Below, in pieces: positions 1 through 7,838 of a stretch of DNA of 64,000 bases. How positions within the stretch are numbered: position 1 is the stretch's first letter; each line of letters begins with the position of its first letter. The stretch is from Lachnospiraceae bacterium MD308 (GTDB lineage: Bacteria; Bacillota; Clostridia; Lachnospirales; Lachnospiraceae). Below the pieces are notes generated by a model. The model was not told where the DNA came from and made no database searches. It worked only from the letters and a program-made list of their open reading frames with translations. A program made the translations under genes and the position numbers. The stretch is from the NCBI GenBank assembly GCA_000403475.2, contig KE159795.1, positions 1,054,983-1,118,982 on the forward strand, written 5' to 3'.

Positions 1-300
1 AATATTCCTGATTCTTTTTTCGTTTACTGATATCATTGGATTTCACCATTAGCCCTAATAAACTTACTATAATTCCAATAATACATAACCAATCAGGAAT
101 ATTTTTTAAATCATGACTTTTTGCGTAGATTGAACCTGCAAAAATCACCACCCAAAAAATAGTCCAGAATAAATCCCAGCGCTGTTTGCTTTTTAAATCT
201 TTTAGCTCTGTAAGCAACATATTTTTTTCATTTTTAACGATTGTTTTTCTGTGTTTTCAATATTTAATTCACCTTCCTCGTTAATATTCTCAATCTCCAC
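1..300 (-). pseudogene. Small membrane protein, frameshifted and cut by the window edge
   Basis: A GTG at 300 follows a good GGAGGAA site and opens a frame whose first residues read VEIENINEEGELNIENTEKQ. That frame stops at 202-204. The neighbouring frame from about 230 down to 1 continues naturally as KNEKNMLLTELKDLKSKQRW, followed by a hydrophobic helix (FWTIFWVVIFAG) and a second one (WLCIIGIIVSLLGLMV). Adding one A to the five-A tract near 231-235 would fuse the two frames. I read this as a one-base deletion in a small protein with two membrane helices, function unknown. The C-terminus lies outside the window. A sequencing error or programmed shift is also possible. Confidence 0.4.
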
Positions 301-329
301 TTTTCTTCCTCCATAACTTCAATATATAT

Positions 330-358
330 AATATATAAACTCATTTTCATACTGTAAA
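330..358 (-). promoter_or_regulatory. Sigma-A type promoter for the edge gene
   Basis: On the minus strand TTTACA (353-358) and TATATT (330-335) are separated by exactly 17 bases. They lie about 30 bases upstream of the GGAGGAA/GTG start at 300. The surroundings are AT-rich, so chance matches are easier here, but spacing and position fit a real promoter. Confidence 0.5.
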
Positions 359-411
359 ATCTATACATATATTTTATTGCATTTTATTTTCAGTTTCAAT
401 TATTTTAGACA

Positions 412-448
412 AATAGACACTATCGCTTTATCTACAACAGTGTCTATT
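412..448. repeat. Perfect 10-bp inverted repeat
   Basis: AATAGACACT (412-421) and AGTGTCTATT (439-448) are perfect inverted copies separated by 17 bases. The repeat lies between the edge gene and the IS element. It could be an operator or a hairpin; no T-run follows on either strand, so it is not a canonical terminator. Confidence 0.5.
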
Positions 449-479
449 CTCATTTTTTCATATTAAGACTTTTAAACTA

Positions 480-502
480 GTGTACTGACCTGTTGATATT
501 TA
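480..502 (+). repeat. IS630 left terminal inverted repeat
   Basis: Reads GTGTACTGACC then TGTTGATATTTA; differs from the right repeat at two positions. The TA at 478-479 is the flanking target copy. Confidence 0.85.
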
Positions 503-519
503 GCATTACTACCGCCTCA

Positions 520-1667
520 TTAAGAGGCAGTAGTAAATACAGGATACAGGGAGCTGAGCTTTATTCTGGCATCACTGGTTCTGAACTGCCAGTTGACCTT
601 TGCCGCAGCTGTATTCCGCTTCGCTTCCCATACGGACAGTTCTTTGCGTAATAGTCCTATCTCAGCAATGCGGCGGCTGAGGCATTGTCTGGTCATTACA
701 TTAAGCTCTATTTCAGCAATGTCCAGCCAGCTTCCATGCTTTGGCGTATAATGTATCTCCAGCTTTTTAATGATACGCCTTGCTTCTTCCGGCGGATACC
801 GTTTGTACAGGGAAGCTGGTTTATGGGTGTTCAGATTATCCATCACAAGGATAATCTTCTCGGCATCAGGGTACATGATGTCCGCCAGATACCTGATTTC
901 TTCTGCCCAGTCGACGGCTGCGCGGTGTTCCCGGACACTCACATGGTGAACCCCTCCAAGTGGTTCCACAAAGGCAAAGATGCTCACAGTGCCATTACGG
1001 ACATATTCCGAATCGGTTTTCCGGCTGCTTCCGGGAATCATTGGCAAAGGCTCCCTTGCCTCCCCCAGAAGCTGGTATGGTTTTTCGTCCATACACACAA
1101 CCGGATATTTTTCATCATAGGGAAGTTCATAAACGTCAAGGATATCCTCCATGCAGGCTATGAATTCCGGGTCTTCTTTTGCCGGGATGCACCAGTAGTC
1201 GTTTTTGTGAGGTCGAAGTTTGTTTTTTTTAAGGCATTGCGGATTGCCTCCCTGCCTACAGGAGTTTCCAGAATCACTTTTGATTCTTCCTCGAGCAGGC
1301 GGATGGTCCACCGGGAGTGTCCTTCTGGAACGGGGCCGCAGGCAAGCTCAATCAACCGGGCTTCTGTACGCCCGTCAACCTTGCGCCTTGCATTATCTGA
1401 ATTTATGCTCCTTTTAAATTCGGTAACGGCATCAATGCCGCCATTCACGTATTTCGATACAGTATTCGTGACAGTTGCCATGCAGACACCATTGGATCTT
1501 GCGCTTTGTTCGTGGGTCAAAACTTTTCCATGCGCTTCGTCCAGGTCGAGAATAATCTGACATCTGCTGCGAATAGTTTTTGAAGTTTCCTTCTTACGGA
1601 TAACAGATTTCAACTTTTTAAATTCATTTTCTGTAAGATGGATGCTATACTTTTTTGGTCTTGCCAT
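520..1667 (-). CDS. IS630-family transposase made by -1 frameshifting
   Basis: The first frame starts at ATG 1667 (MARPKKYSIHL) behind CGGCGGTGA and encodes the N-terminal helix-turn-helix DNA-binding region. It runs into a tract of eight A residues (minus strand, 1223-1230). A -1 slip there joins it to the second frame as NALKK-NKLRPHKNDYWCIP, giving one protein of roughly 380 residues. The second part has the three acidic DDE positions: CMDEKPY, VMDNLNTHKP and the E within SWLDIAEIELN. Without a slip the first frame ends 48 bases past the tract, at 1158. A hairpin at about 509-537 spans the stop codon and may end the transcript. Programmed frameshifting at A-tracts is known in several IS families. 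Confidence 0.85.
1223..1230 (-). promoter_or_regulatory. Programmed -1 frameshift site (eight A residues)
   Basis: The zero frame reads TTA AAA AAA ACA. Slipping back one base gives AAA AAA AAC and restores the long DDE frame. The junction product keeps a continuous IS630 transposase sequence, which supports frameshifting rather than decay. Confidence 0.65.
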
Positions 1668-1730
1668 AGAAATCACCGCCGTTTCTTTTATTATACATCA
1701 AAACAGCTGTGATTTCCATAATAATTTAGT

Positions 1731-1753
1731 TAAATATCAACAGGCCAGCACAC
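1731..1753 (-). repeat. IS630 right terminal inverted repeat
   Basis: On the minus strand it reads GTGTGCTGGCC then TGTTGATATTTA. The second TA copy is at 1754-1755. Confidence 0.85.
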
Positions 1754-1845
1754 TAGTGTCAAATTCTCATTTTCTCCTCTAATACCTTTCTTAAAATCCT
1801 TTGATATCAAGTGTTTATGGATTGCCTACTTATCCAAACTCTTCA

Positions 1846-2244
1846 TCATCGGAAACTGAAATGCTTCAATGCTTCCTCTATCACCTTTATTTTATCTTCT
1901 GGACACCCCGGATACTCCCTCTTTGGTACATCCACTTTATTGGGTGCGTCATGCATAGACAGCCCATGTTTCCGTTTGACTTCCGCAATATACTTCGTAT
2001 GCACATTCAGTCCATACTTTTCCTTCACATACTCCTTAATCTTCTGATAGATAGCTATTTCCGTCACATCTCCCATATCCATGGTCATTTCAATGTCGAT
2101 TCTCTCAACATCCTTTTTACGAATTAAGAGCACAACCATCTCAACATGTGCCGGAACTACTATGTAAATACAATTTTTCAGCCTCGTCACTTGTATAGAA
2201 ATACAATTTTTCGCAATTCTATACCCATGCCCAATATCAAGCAT
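1846..2244 (-). pseudogene. Orphan fragment like the C-terminal extension of RlmD/RumA
   Basis: The open frame could start at 2244, but the recognisable part begins near 2150 with HVEMVVLLIRKK. This resembles the HVE-VVLL end of TrmA/RumA methyltransferases (compare VHVECVVLM ending the RlmD at 57697-59106). It continues as the lysine-rich extension IKEYVKEKYGLNVHTKYIAE, then VKRKHGL and a final IEEALKHF. As I recall it, this extension follows the methyltransferase domain in many clostridial RumA proteins. Here no methyltransferase domain precedes it, so it looks like a remnant, possibly of a copy carried by a mobile element. A short functional protein cannot be excluded. Confidence 0.5.
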
Positions 2245-2255
2245 ACTTTCTCATC

Positions 2256-3116
2256 CTACTCATCAAGCATCAATTTTCCCTTTTTGGCTTTTGCTTTCAA
2301 ACGAGCCATCTGCTCTTTTTCTATCTGTTGGATGCTCTTTTCTGGAGTGAGCAAATCCTCAGGCATTGTCCCACCAATCTTTTCTATTGCAGACCTTACC
2401 TCTCTACCCACAGCATAATGAACCGACGTTGCCGTTTTAGCATTATCAATCTCATCTTTTCGTAATTTTTCTTCGGTCTGGGATATGCGGAACAGATTTG
2501 CAATCAATTCCGTACTACCCATATAATCAAGGATTTTCTGTCCAACTTCCAATCCCTTTTTTGTATGAATATCGTCTACATCTAAGCCTCCATACAATCC
2601 CATATAACCGGCATTTTGAAAAATTGCAAATTCCTCGTTTGTAATAACACCTGCTTTATGTGCTGTTTCTGCAAGCATCTGATTCCATTGCTTAATGTCT
2701 CCACGCACAACAAGTCTTCGATTATCCTCACTTAACTCATTAAAATGGTCCGCTACCTCTTGACGATATGTCTGGATTGCAAAATATGTCTGTCGCAATG
2801 CAATCACTTCTTTTCGTGGGTCGCCATTCTGCACAATCAAATAACAAGCATATCTTGACAATTCATAATCCAAAATGGGTTTTTTTGTTACACCTGCTTC
2901 TACGATTTTCCTGACCTCAGGAAAATCGTAAGCTATCGTATGACCACTATTCTCACAAGCAATCATTGCTCTATTGATTACTTTGGAGAAATTTTCCCAT
3001 TTATTATAATCTAAAGCTGAAGCCAGATCTCTTGCACTCCAAAATTCTGAACCGTCCTCACGAATTTGTTTAATGTCTTCAAACCTGTTATATTCTTCTG
3101 CAATCAGTTTCTTCAT
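2256..3116 (-). CDS. dinD: DNA damage-inducible protein D (DinD) homologue
   Basis: A 286-residue protein starting at MKKLIAEEYN, chosen because GGAGGAGCGTAT directly precedes this ATG. An upstream in-frame extension to 3179 lacks a ribosome site. The N-terminal region (FWSARDLASALDYNKWENF) is of the Bro-N/antirepressor kind found in DinD, and the length is close to the family's roughly 275-290. E. coli DinD is SOS-induced and inhibits RecA strand exchange; that role is only inferred here. It follows the DUF262-HNH gene by 65 bases and could share its transcript. The C-terminal tail is rich in lysine. Confidence 0.85.
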   Translation of the reverse strand: MKKLIAEEYNRFEDIKQIREDGSEFWSARDLASALDYNKWENFSKVINRAMIACENSGHTIAYDFPEVRKIVEAGVTKKPILDYELSRYACYLIVQNGDPRKEVIALRQTYFAIQTYRQEVADHFNELSEDNRRLVVRGDIKQWNQMLAETAHKAGVITNEEFAIFQNAGYMGLYGGLDVDDIHTKKGLEVGQKILDYMGSTELIANLFRISQTEEKLRKDEIDNAKTATSVHYAVGREVRSAIEKIGGTMPEDLLTPEKSIQQIEKEQMARLKAKAKKGKLMLDE

Positions 3117-3181
3117 ATACGCTCCTCCGTAGTTATTCAAAACCTTTCGTTTATACAAATTCCATCTACTATATAACATCT

Positions 3182-4744
3182 TTAATTTTTAATTGTGCTA
3201 TTGCAATATGGATGCGTTAATTGTGCATTATCAGAACTTCCCAAACCACCATCAGCTTTCCTGTTAATATGGTCAATACTTATTGAACTTTTATGTAATA
3301 ATCCGCCACAAATAGCACATTTAGGAGTATTTTTTAAAGCCTCCTTTATAAATGTCGCAGACTTTACTGCCCTAGAAAAAGTTGAACCTAATGTTTCTTC
3401 TTTTTCTAATGAGGCATCTTTTAAAATTCCACTGAATTTATCACTACTCTTGATCTGCTCCACCGTTTCCTTTACATTTCTTGTTTCAAGCAAGGACTCC
3501 ACAGCCATTTCATAAAATTCTGCCACAAACGGATATGCTTTCATTGACTCCCGTTTATTTCTTACAATTGCTTGTATTAAATAATCATATTCTCTTATCA
3601 ATTCTTCAAAAAGCTCACGACAATTTATAAACTTATCAAATCCTTTGCTTTCTTCCAAAACATTCATAAAACGCAACAAGGCATAAAAAGATGTGGTTTT
3701 AAATCTCCCATTTATTGAATATAAATATATTGCAGGGTGTAAACCCAAAGATGATGGATGTGAACTATTTATACGATAAAGTATTTTTCTACAGTTTTTC
3801 AAACATTGTACTGTCATTTCACCATCTACATCATTAGCTTCATATTTTTCTTTTACAAATTTACCAGAATTTACAATATTAACGAAATCCAAAACTAAAG
3901 ATTGAGTCTGTGTAGAAGTAGACTTTCCAGCTAATGGCAAATCTAATGTTTTAATTGGATTTGTCAGTTTAGGTTCAAATAATAATGAATGGATTTCCTT
4001 AGCTATCATTTGAATCTCCAATTGTTTTTCTATTGCTAGAAAAGACCAATATTTATGACCTATACCGCTCCTCATAATCGCACGTGTAGCTACACCACTC
4101 GGTTTACGTCGAGATTTTAATAATTTTAATTCCGTTTTATTAATAGAAACTGCTTGTTGATTAATCTTGAAAAATGATTGTTCTGCTCTTTCAGCATTCC
4201 CATCAACCCACTGTAATTGGAGCGGTATAGCTCCTAAAAATTTTGCTTTAGCTGCTATTTCTTCTTTCACTTTTTCGGGATGATGGATAGCTAATTCATA
4301 ATCTGAAAATAAACCCACTTTCTTGTTTATCAAATTTCTTGTTTTTTCTGCAATTTCAATTTCCTCATCAGGTATTCGTCCATCATAAAAATCTTTAGAA
4401 ATTTTTCCATCACCATAATCATCATTTACCCATGCAGCTAATGCACTTAAACGATGGGAGCCATCTATAACAAATGTAGAACTATTTGTATTTCTCCATA
4501 AAATTATTGCAGGGATTAATTGTTGATCTATGAAACTTTCAACTAAACTCACTATCTTATCGGAATCCCATTCATTAGTTTCTCTTTGAAAATCTGGTTT
4601 TCTCAGATTAGCAAAAAAGAATGAATCATATTTTAAATCTGTGATAGAAAGCGTACTGACATTTCTCGGAATTCCATTTGTATCTTCTTTATTATCAAAA
4701 TCCTCTCTTGGAATAAGTGCATCAAGATTAACTGTTTGTGCCAT
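3182..4744 (-). CDS. DUF262 (ParB-like) protein with C-terminal HNH nuclease domain
   Basis: A 520-residue protein. The N-terminal part has the DUF262 signature: KPDFQRETNEWD near residues 49-60 and VIDGSHRLSAL near 92-102 (DGxHR). This fold is related to the ParB/GmrS nucleotide-hydrolysing domain. The last 45 residues form an HNH module with CxxC (CAICGG), the histidine in SIDHINRKADGG, and a final HPYCN. DUF262 joined to an HNH nuclease is typical of restriction and anti-phage proteins, so DNA cleavage of foreign DNA is the likely role, by inference. Start ATG 4744 follows GAGGAGGAAG. The neighbours (DinD, a nuclease-like protein, the nucleotide cassette) fit a defence island. Confidence 0.8.
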   Translation of the reverse strand: MAQTVNLDALIPREDFDNKEDTNGIPRNVSTLSITDLKYDSFFFANLRKPDFQRETNEWDSDKIVSLVESFIDQQLIPAIILWRNTNSSTFVIDGSHRLSALAAWVNDDYGDGKISKDFYDGRIPDEEIEIAEKTRNLINKKVGLFSDYELAIHHPEKVKEEIAAKAKFLGAIPLQLQWVDGNAERAEQSFFKINQQAVSINKTELKLLKSRRKPSGVATRAIMRSGIGHKYWSFLAIEKQLEIQMIAKEIHSLLFEPKLTNPIKTLDLPLAGKSTSTQTQSLVLDFVNIVNSGKFVKEKYEANDVDGEMTVQCLKNCRKILYRINSSHPSSLGLHPAIYLYSINGRFKTTSFYALLRFMNVLEESKGFDKFINCRELFEELIREYDYLIQAIVRNKRESMKAYPFVAEFYEMAVESLLETRNVKETVEQIKSSDKFSGILKDASLEKEETLGSTFSRAVKSATFIKEALKNTPKCAICGGLLHKSSISIDHINRKADGGLGSSDNAQLTHPYCNSTIKN

Positions 4745-4839
4745 TTTTTCTTCCTCCTCTGTAACAATATAACATCTTTTTTATTTTCACAATTGTAATT
4801 TGAATCTCACGGCTAAAATTGCAACTTTTATAATCAAAA

Positions 4840-5010
4840 TTAATTCTTTGTATCCCCACACCCCACATCAACCACCGCCGAAACCTTAAAATATTTCTCC
4901 AACCTCTTATTCCGATTCCCTTCCTCATCTTCCGCAAACACAAAATGCTTATAAAACTGCTTAAAACAAAGGATTTCTAGATATGTTTCCTTTGTATCCA
5001 CACCACACAT
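4840..5010 (-). pseudogene. Short coding-like remnant
   Basis: The 454 bases between the DUF262 gene and the next gene hold one frame that looks coding: ATG at 5010, then MCGVDTKETYLEILCFKQFY, a run of charged residues, and FKVSAVVDVGCGDTKN before TAA at 4840. There is no ribosome site and no family I recognise. Upstream a CCACAC/GTGTGG hairpin surrounds the ATG. I treat it as a decayed gene end. The rest of the gap (4745-4839 and 5011-5198) shows nothing else I can name. Confidence 0.25.
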
Positions 5011-5198
5011 TCTGTGTGGAACGAGCGGATAGCAAGTCTGTCATTATCCTTTGGTGATTTAAGGAAATGTTTCTATGCCCGTTTTAGTGTTTTGTCTGTT
5101 TGTGGAAATATATCATTTCTAAGTTTCCTGCCATCTATCGTCTATGAATAATGCATTGGGATATACATAACTAAAAATTACGTTGTTACTGATTTTTA

Positions 5199-6122
5199 TT
5201 AACCTATTTTGATAGCAAGATAATATACAGGAAAATCATATCCATCTCTTGTTAAAACCATTGTGGCTACTCTCATTGCAGCATTAGGGTGAGGTCTCAC
5301 ATAATAGTCTTTTCTTATTTCCAATGGAAAATCATAATTTTCTATATGTAAAGAATATCTTTCCCAAAAAGATTCAAAATTTGATGAATTCACATATGCA
5401 ACAATGAAAGTCGCCGTGCCTAATGCATTATAATTAATAATTGCCTTATCTATATGTGTATCAATATACGTTTGGTTTACACTGTCAATTTTCAAGCCTT
5501 CATATATCGCTATTTCTTTCCCATCCTTAGTTAACAAAATATCAACTTCTGCTGCATCTTTTCCATTAACAGACATTCCATGTCTGGTCTGATCTTTTAC
5601 TTCTTTATAACCTTTGGCGAATAACATATCTCTAAAATAATCATTAATACTATTTTCAGAGCTACTTGCATTAAATGAGTGATTCAAACAAACACGTTCT
5701 CCAATCTGAATCAAATCAGCAAGAACAATATTGGCAGTTTCAATGTCTGCATTTAACCTGTTTTCATTTGATGAAGGCATATTGTCAAAAGGTATATCGT
5801 CTTCAAAAAAATAAATATCTCTTACAAGATAACCTGATTCGCTTGGCTTGATAGCTTTTCCGAGTGCCTCATCCAATATCATTTTTTTGTTTTTCAGAAG
5901 TGTAACAGCTTTTGCAGGACCTTCGAAAGTAATATCTATTGCTTTTTTATTCCAATTGTCACCACGTAATCCCGCATAATAGGCTAACCCCACATCATCA
6001 TATTCATATGAGCACTGTCTGAATGCTTCAGCAGCATTTATTTCTTGCATCTGCTGCAAAAATTGATATACACGCTTATCAAAATTATTAGGTAATTCAT
6101 ATGTGAAATCGAACTCTCCCAA
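5199..6122 (-). CDS. Unknown protein with PD-(D/E)XK-like nuclease motif
   Basis: A 307-residue protein I do not recognise by name. The start is a TTG at 6122 preceded by GGGAGGCGG. The C-terminal half contains ENSINDYFRDMLFAKGY, then RHGMSVNGKDAAEVDILLTK and EIAIYEGLK. An acidic residue (D in EVDILL) followed about 15 residues later by E-x-L-K matches the core of PD-(D/E)XK nucleases, with an upstream Glu as often seen. The N-terminal half (about 1-130) has no recognisable motif and might sense or bind something. It follows the small XRE regulator by 75 bases and probably forms a two-gene unit with it. Nuclease function is inferred from the motif only. Confidence 0.45.
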   Translation of the reverse strand: MGEFDFTYELPNNFDKRVYQFLQQMQEINAAEAFRQCSYEYDDVGLAYYAGLRGDNWNKKAIDITFEGPAKAVTLLKNKKMILDEALGKAIKPSESGYLVRDIYFFEDDIPFDNMPSSNENRLNADIETANIVLADLIQIGERVCLNHSFNASSSENSINDYFRDMLFAKGYKEVKDQTRHGMSVNGKDAAEVDILLTKDGKEIAIYEGLKIDSVNQTYIDTHIDKAIINYNALGTATFIVAYVNSSNFESFWERYSLHIENYDFPLEIRKDYYVRPHPNAAMRVATMVLTRDGYDFPVYYLAIKIG

Positions 6123-6197
6123 AGTATGCCGCCTCCCATCTCATTTATTTTCTTCATATCCTTAACAGAATTTCAAGAATGCACTTTTCAATCCTCA

Positions 6198-6431
6198 TTA
6201 AAAATCTTTCATATTTCCTATCTGTATTTTCTCACCATTCTTAAATACAAAAGCCTGCTCAAATTTAACATTTAAAACTTTTGCAATCTCCATCATTTCC
6301 TCAAAAGAAACCGTCCCACGCTTCAGCTTCTTATTTAAATTCTGTGGTGATTGCTCGATGCGTCTTGCAAGTTCCGCCAGACTTATATTCTTCTTTTCAC
6401 ACAACTCTCTTATCATATCCGATGTGGTCAT
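6198..6431 (-). CDS. Small XRE-family HTH regulator
   Basis: A 77-residue Cro/CI-type helix-turn-helix protein. The recognition region reads SLAELARRIEQSPQNLNKKL, followed by the typical FEEMMEIAKVLNVKFEQAF helix. ATG at 6431 is preceded by GGAGGTGTATA. It lies directly upstream of the unknown nuclease-like gene and is probably its repressor, or the antitoxin-like partner of a two-gene system. The 205 bases upstream (6432-6636) are AT-rich and contain a TTGACA on the minus strand, but no well-spaced -10 that I trust. Confidence 0.8.
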   Translation of the reverse strand: MTTSDMIRELCEKKNISLAELARRIEQSPQNLNKKLKRGTVSFEEMMEIAKVLNVKFEQAFVFKNGEKIQIGNMKDF

Positions 6432-6636
6432 TATACACCTCCAACTAATATGCTCTATATCATCCCTTGTTTGATAAACGCAAGATTTTTCTTACTACAC
6501 TTCAGCAATAGACTACAAAATCCTATGTCAATGTCTTTTACCTCTGATAGTTAACACGACTTTAATCATTTTATATATTTTGTTTTTTAATTATACACGA
6601 AATTTCTTTTTGTCAATAAATTTCTAATTTATTATT

Positions 6637-7116
6637 TCAAATATCAAATATGGAAAGATAAATATATTTATAGAATTCGCCCTTTTTAACCATATTTTGA
6701 ATTTCTGTACTAGAAGCAAATCTTATGTTTTCAACTTCATTTTTTTGTAATTTTAATTCATTGGGTGTAATATCCATTTCAATATAGAATACATCTACAA
6801 AATGTTGTTCCTTCATATATTGATACGCTAACTCTAAATCTTCTATATCTATCTTTATTCCTAATTCCTCTTGTACCTCTCTTTTAGCTGCTATTAAAGG
6901 AGTCTCTGAATGTAATACTGTTCCTGATGTTGTTGTCCACAGTCCTGGCAACTTTTTAACAAACCTAGAGCGTTGTTGTATCAAAAATCCACGTCTACAA
7001 TTATATATCCAAACATGAACTGTATAATAATACAATCCTTCTGGTATATAACCTTTATCAAACATACAAGTATTTATTATCTTTTTTTGTTTATCATATA
7101 AATCAATTTTATCCAT
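6637..7116 (-). CDS. NUDIX hydrolase (second of two)
   Basis: A 159-residue protein starting at MDKIDLYDKQ; AGGTGTGAG precedes this ATG, while the frame's earlier start at 7137 lies inside a palindrome and lacks a ribosome site. The NUDIX box is perfect: G-x5-E-x7-REVQEELGI, within SGTVLHSETPLIAAKREVQE. The upstream IQQRSRFVKKLPGLWTTT resembles the IPP-isomerase-like NUDIX subgroup. Such enzymes hydrolyse nucleoside diphosphates linked to another group; the substrate cannot be told. It follows the other NUDIX gene by 82 bases that hold a 35-bp near-perfect palindrome, so it may be regulated separately from the cassette. Confidence 0.85.
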   Translation of the reverse strand: MDKIDLYDKQKKIINTCMFDKGYIPEGLYYYTVHVWIYNCRRGFLIQQRSRFVKKLPGLWTTTSGTVLHSETPLIAAKREVQEELGIKIDIEDLELAYQYMKEQHFVDVFYIEMDITPNELKLQKNEVENIRFASSTEIQNMVKKGEFYKYIYLSIFDI

Positions 7117-7126
7117 CTCACACCTG

Positions 7127-7161
7127 AAGCAAAGCACTGAATCAGATTCAGTGCTTTGCTT
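7127..7161. repeat. Perfect 17-bp palindrome in the NUDIX leader
   Basis: AAGCAAAGCACTGAATC (7127-7143) and its exact reverse complement (7145-7161) are separated by a single base. The structure ends ten bases before the ATG at 7116, just upstream of the AGGTG ribosome site. No T-run follows on the minus strand, so it is not a standard terminator. It may be an operator, an mRNA-stabilising or processing hairpin, or a translational control element. Confidence 0.7.
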
Positions 7162-7198
7162 TCTAATTTTAATTCTCTACAATTTTCTGTATTGAAAC

Positions 7199-7828
7199 TT
7201 ACCTATTTTGTAACTTCCAAATTAAATAATGTGGAATAGTAGCACATAATCCATCCGCTGCATTAGACAAGTCGCAATTTTTGATTATATCCTCCAATGG
7301 AAACCAATTAATTTCCAATACCATTTCTTTTTCAAACCTGTCTTTAAAATGTGATAATATAGAATTACTTTGATTCTTATTTACTTTATATAAATATACA
7401 TATCGTAATTCACAATTCATTTCTTTTGGTTTTTTTAAGTCTTCTTTTACTTTTCTCATATAAGAACAAATCAGACTCAATTCATCCTGATGAACTTCCA
7501 GCCCAATTTCTTCTCGCATTTCTCTGCATAATGCATCAATAGGAGAATTATCATCAATGTTCATATGTCCTCCTACCGGCAAATCATATCTTCGCTTATT
7601 AAAATCTCCTCTTGTCTGCAGCAACATCTTTCCATCATAATCCTCTATTATAAGAAAGACAACTTGATGTATTAAGCCCAAACGATGGCATAAAAACCTC
7701 GGTGCAGTTCCTACACTTTCACCATTCTCATTCAACACTTCCAAAATCTCAGCGTCAGATTTCTTAGCTGAATCGACATTACAAGAAACCAATTCCATTA
7801 ATGTTTTAAGATCAATCATATCTTTCAT
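7199..7828 (-). CDS. NUDIX hydrolase, IPP-isomerase-like
   Basis: A 209-residue protein with ATG at 7828 behind AAGGAGGCTGCT. The pattern ILEVLNENGE, then LGLIHQVVFLIIEDYDGKML, LQTRGDFNKRRYDLPVGGH and REMREEIGLEV is the IPP-isomerase-like NUDIX layout. The NUDIX box has the REMREEIGL core, but the Gly and Glu positions before it are shifted (GGHMNIDDN), so metal binding may be atypical. It starts 10 bases after the phosphorylase-TPR gene ends and is clearly in the same operon. The substrate is unknown; the neighbours suggest a modified nucleotide. Confidence 0.8.
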   Translation of the reverse strand: MKDMIDLKTLMELVSCNVDSAKKSDAEILEVLNENGESVGTAPRFLCHRLGLIHQVVFLIIEDYDGKMLLQTRGDFNKRRYDLPVGGHMNIDDNSPIDALCREMREEIGLEVHQDELSLICSYMRKVKEDLKKPKEMNCELRYVYLYKVNKNQSNSILSHFKDRFEKEMVLEINWFPLEDIIKNCDLSNAADGLCATIPHYLIWKLQNR

Positions 7829-7838
7829 AGCAGCCTCC

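Larger units (their letters stand above)
480..1753 (-). mobile_element. Complete IS630-family insertion sequence, 1274 bp
   Basis: The element holds one frameshifted DDE transposase and is bounded by 23-bp terminal inverted repeats that match at 21 of 23 positions (480-502 and 1731-1753). Both ends are flanked by TA inside a CTAG context (478-479 and 1754-1755), as expected for IS630/Tc1-mariner elements, which duplicate a TA target. The ends, coding region and target duplication are all intact, so it is probably recent and possibly still active. It lies between an AT-rich inverted repeat and the RlmD-like fragment. Confidence 0.9.

Noticed and set aside
685-1560. 291-codon plus-strand frame over the IS element
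   Set aside because: Lies opposite the DDE transposase, has no ribosome site and no recognisable family; it is an antisense shadow.
4728-4943. 71-codon minus-strand frame before the DUF262 gene
   Set aside because: No ribosome site and biased basic composition; it overlaps the DUF262 start, and the remnant frame at 4840-5010 looks more protein-like.
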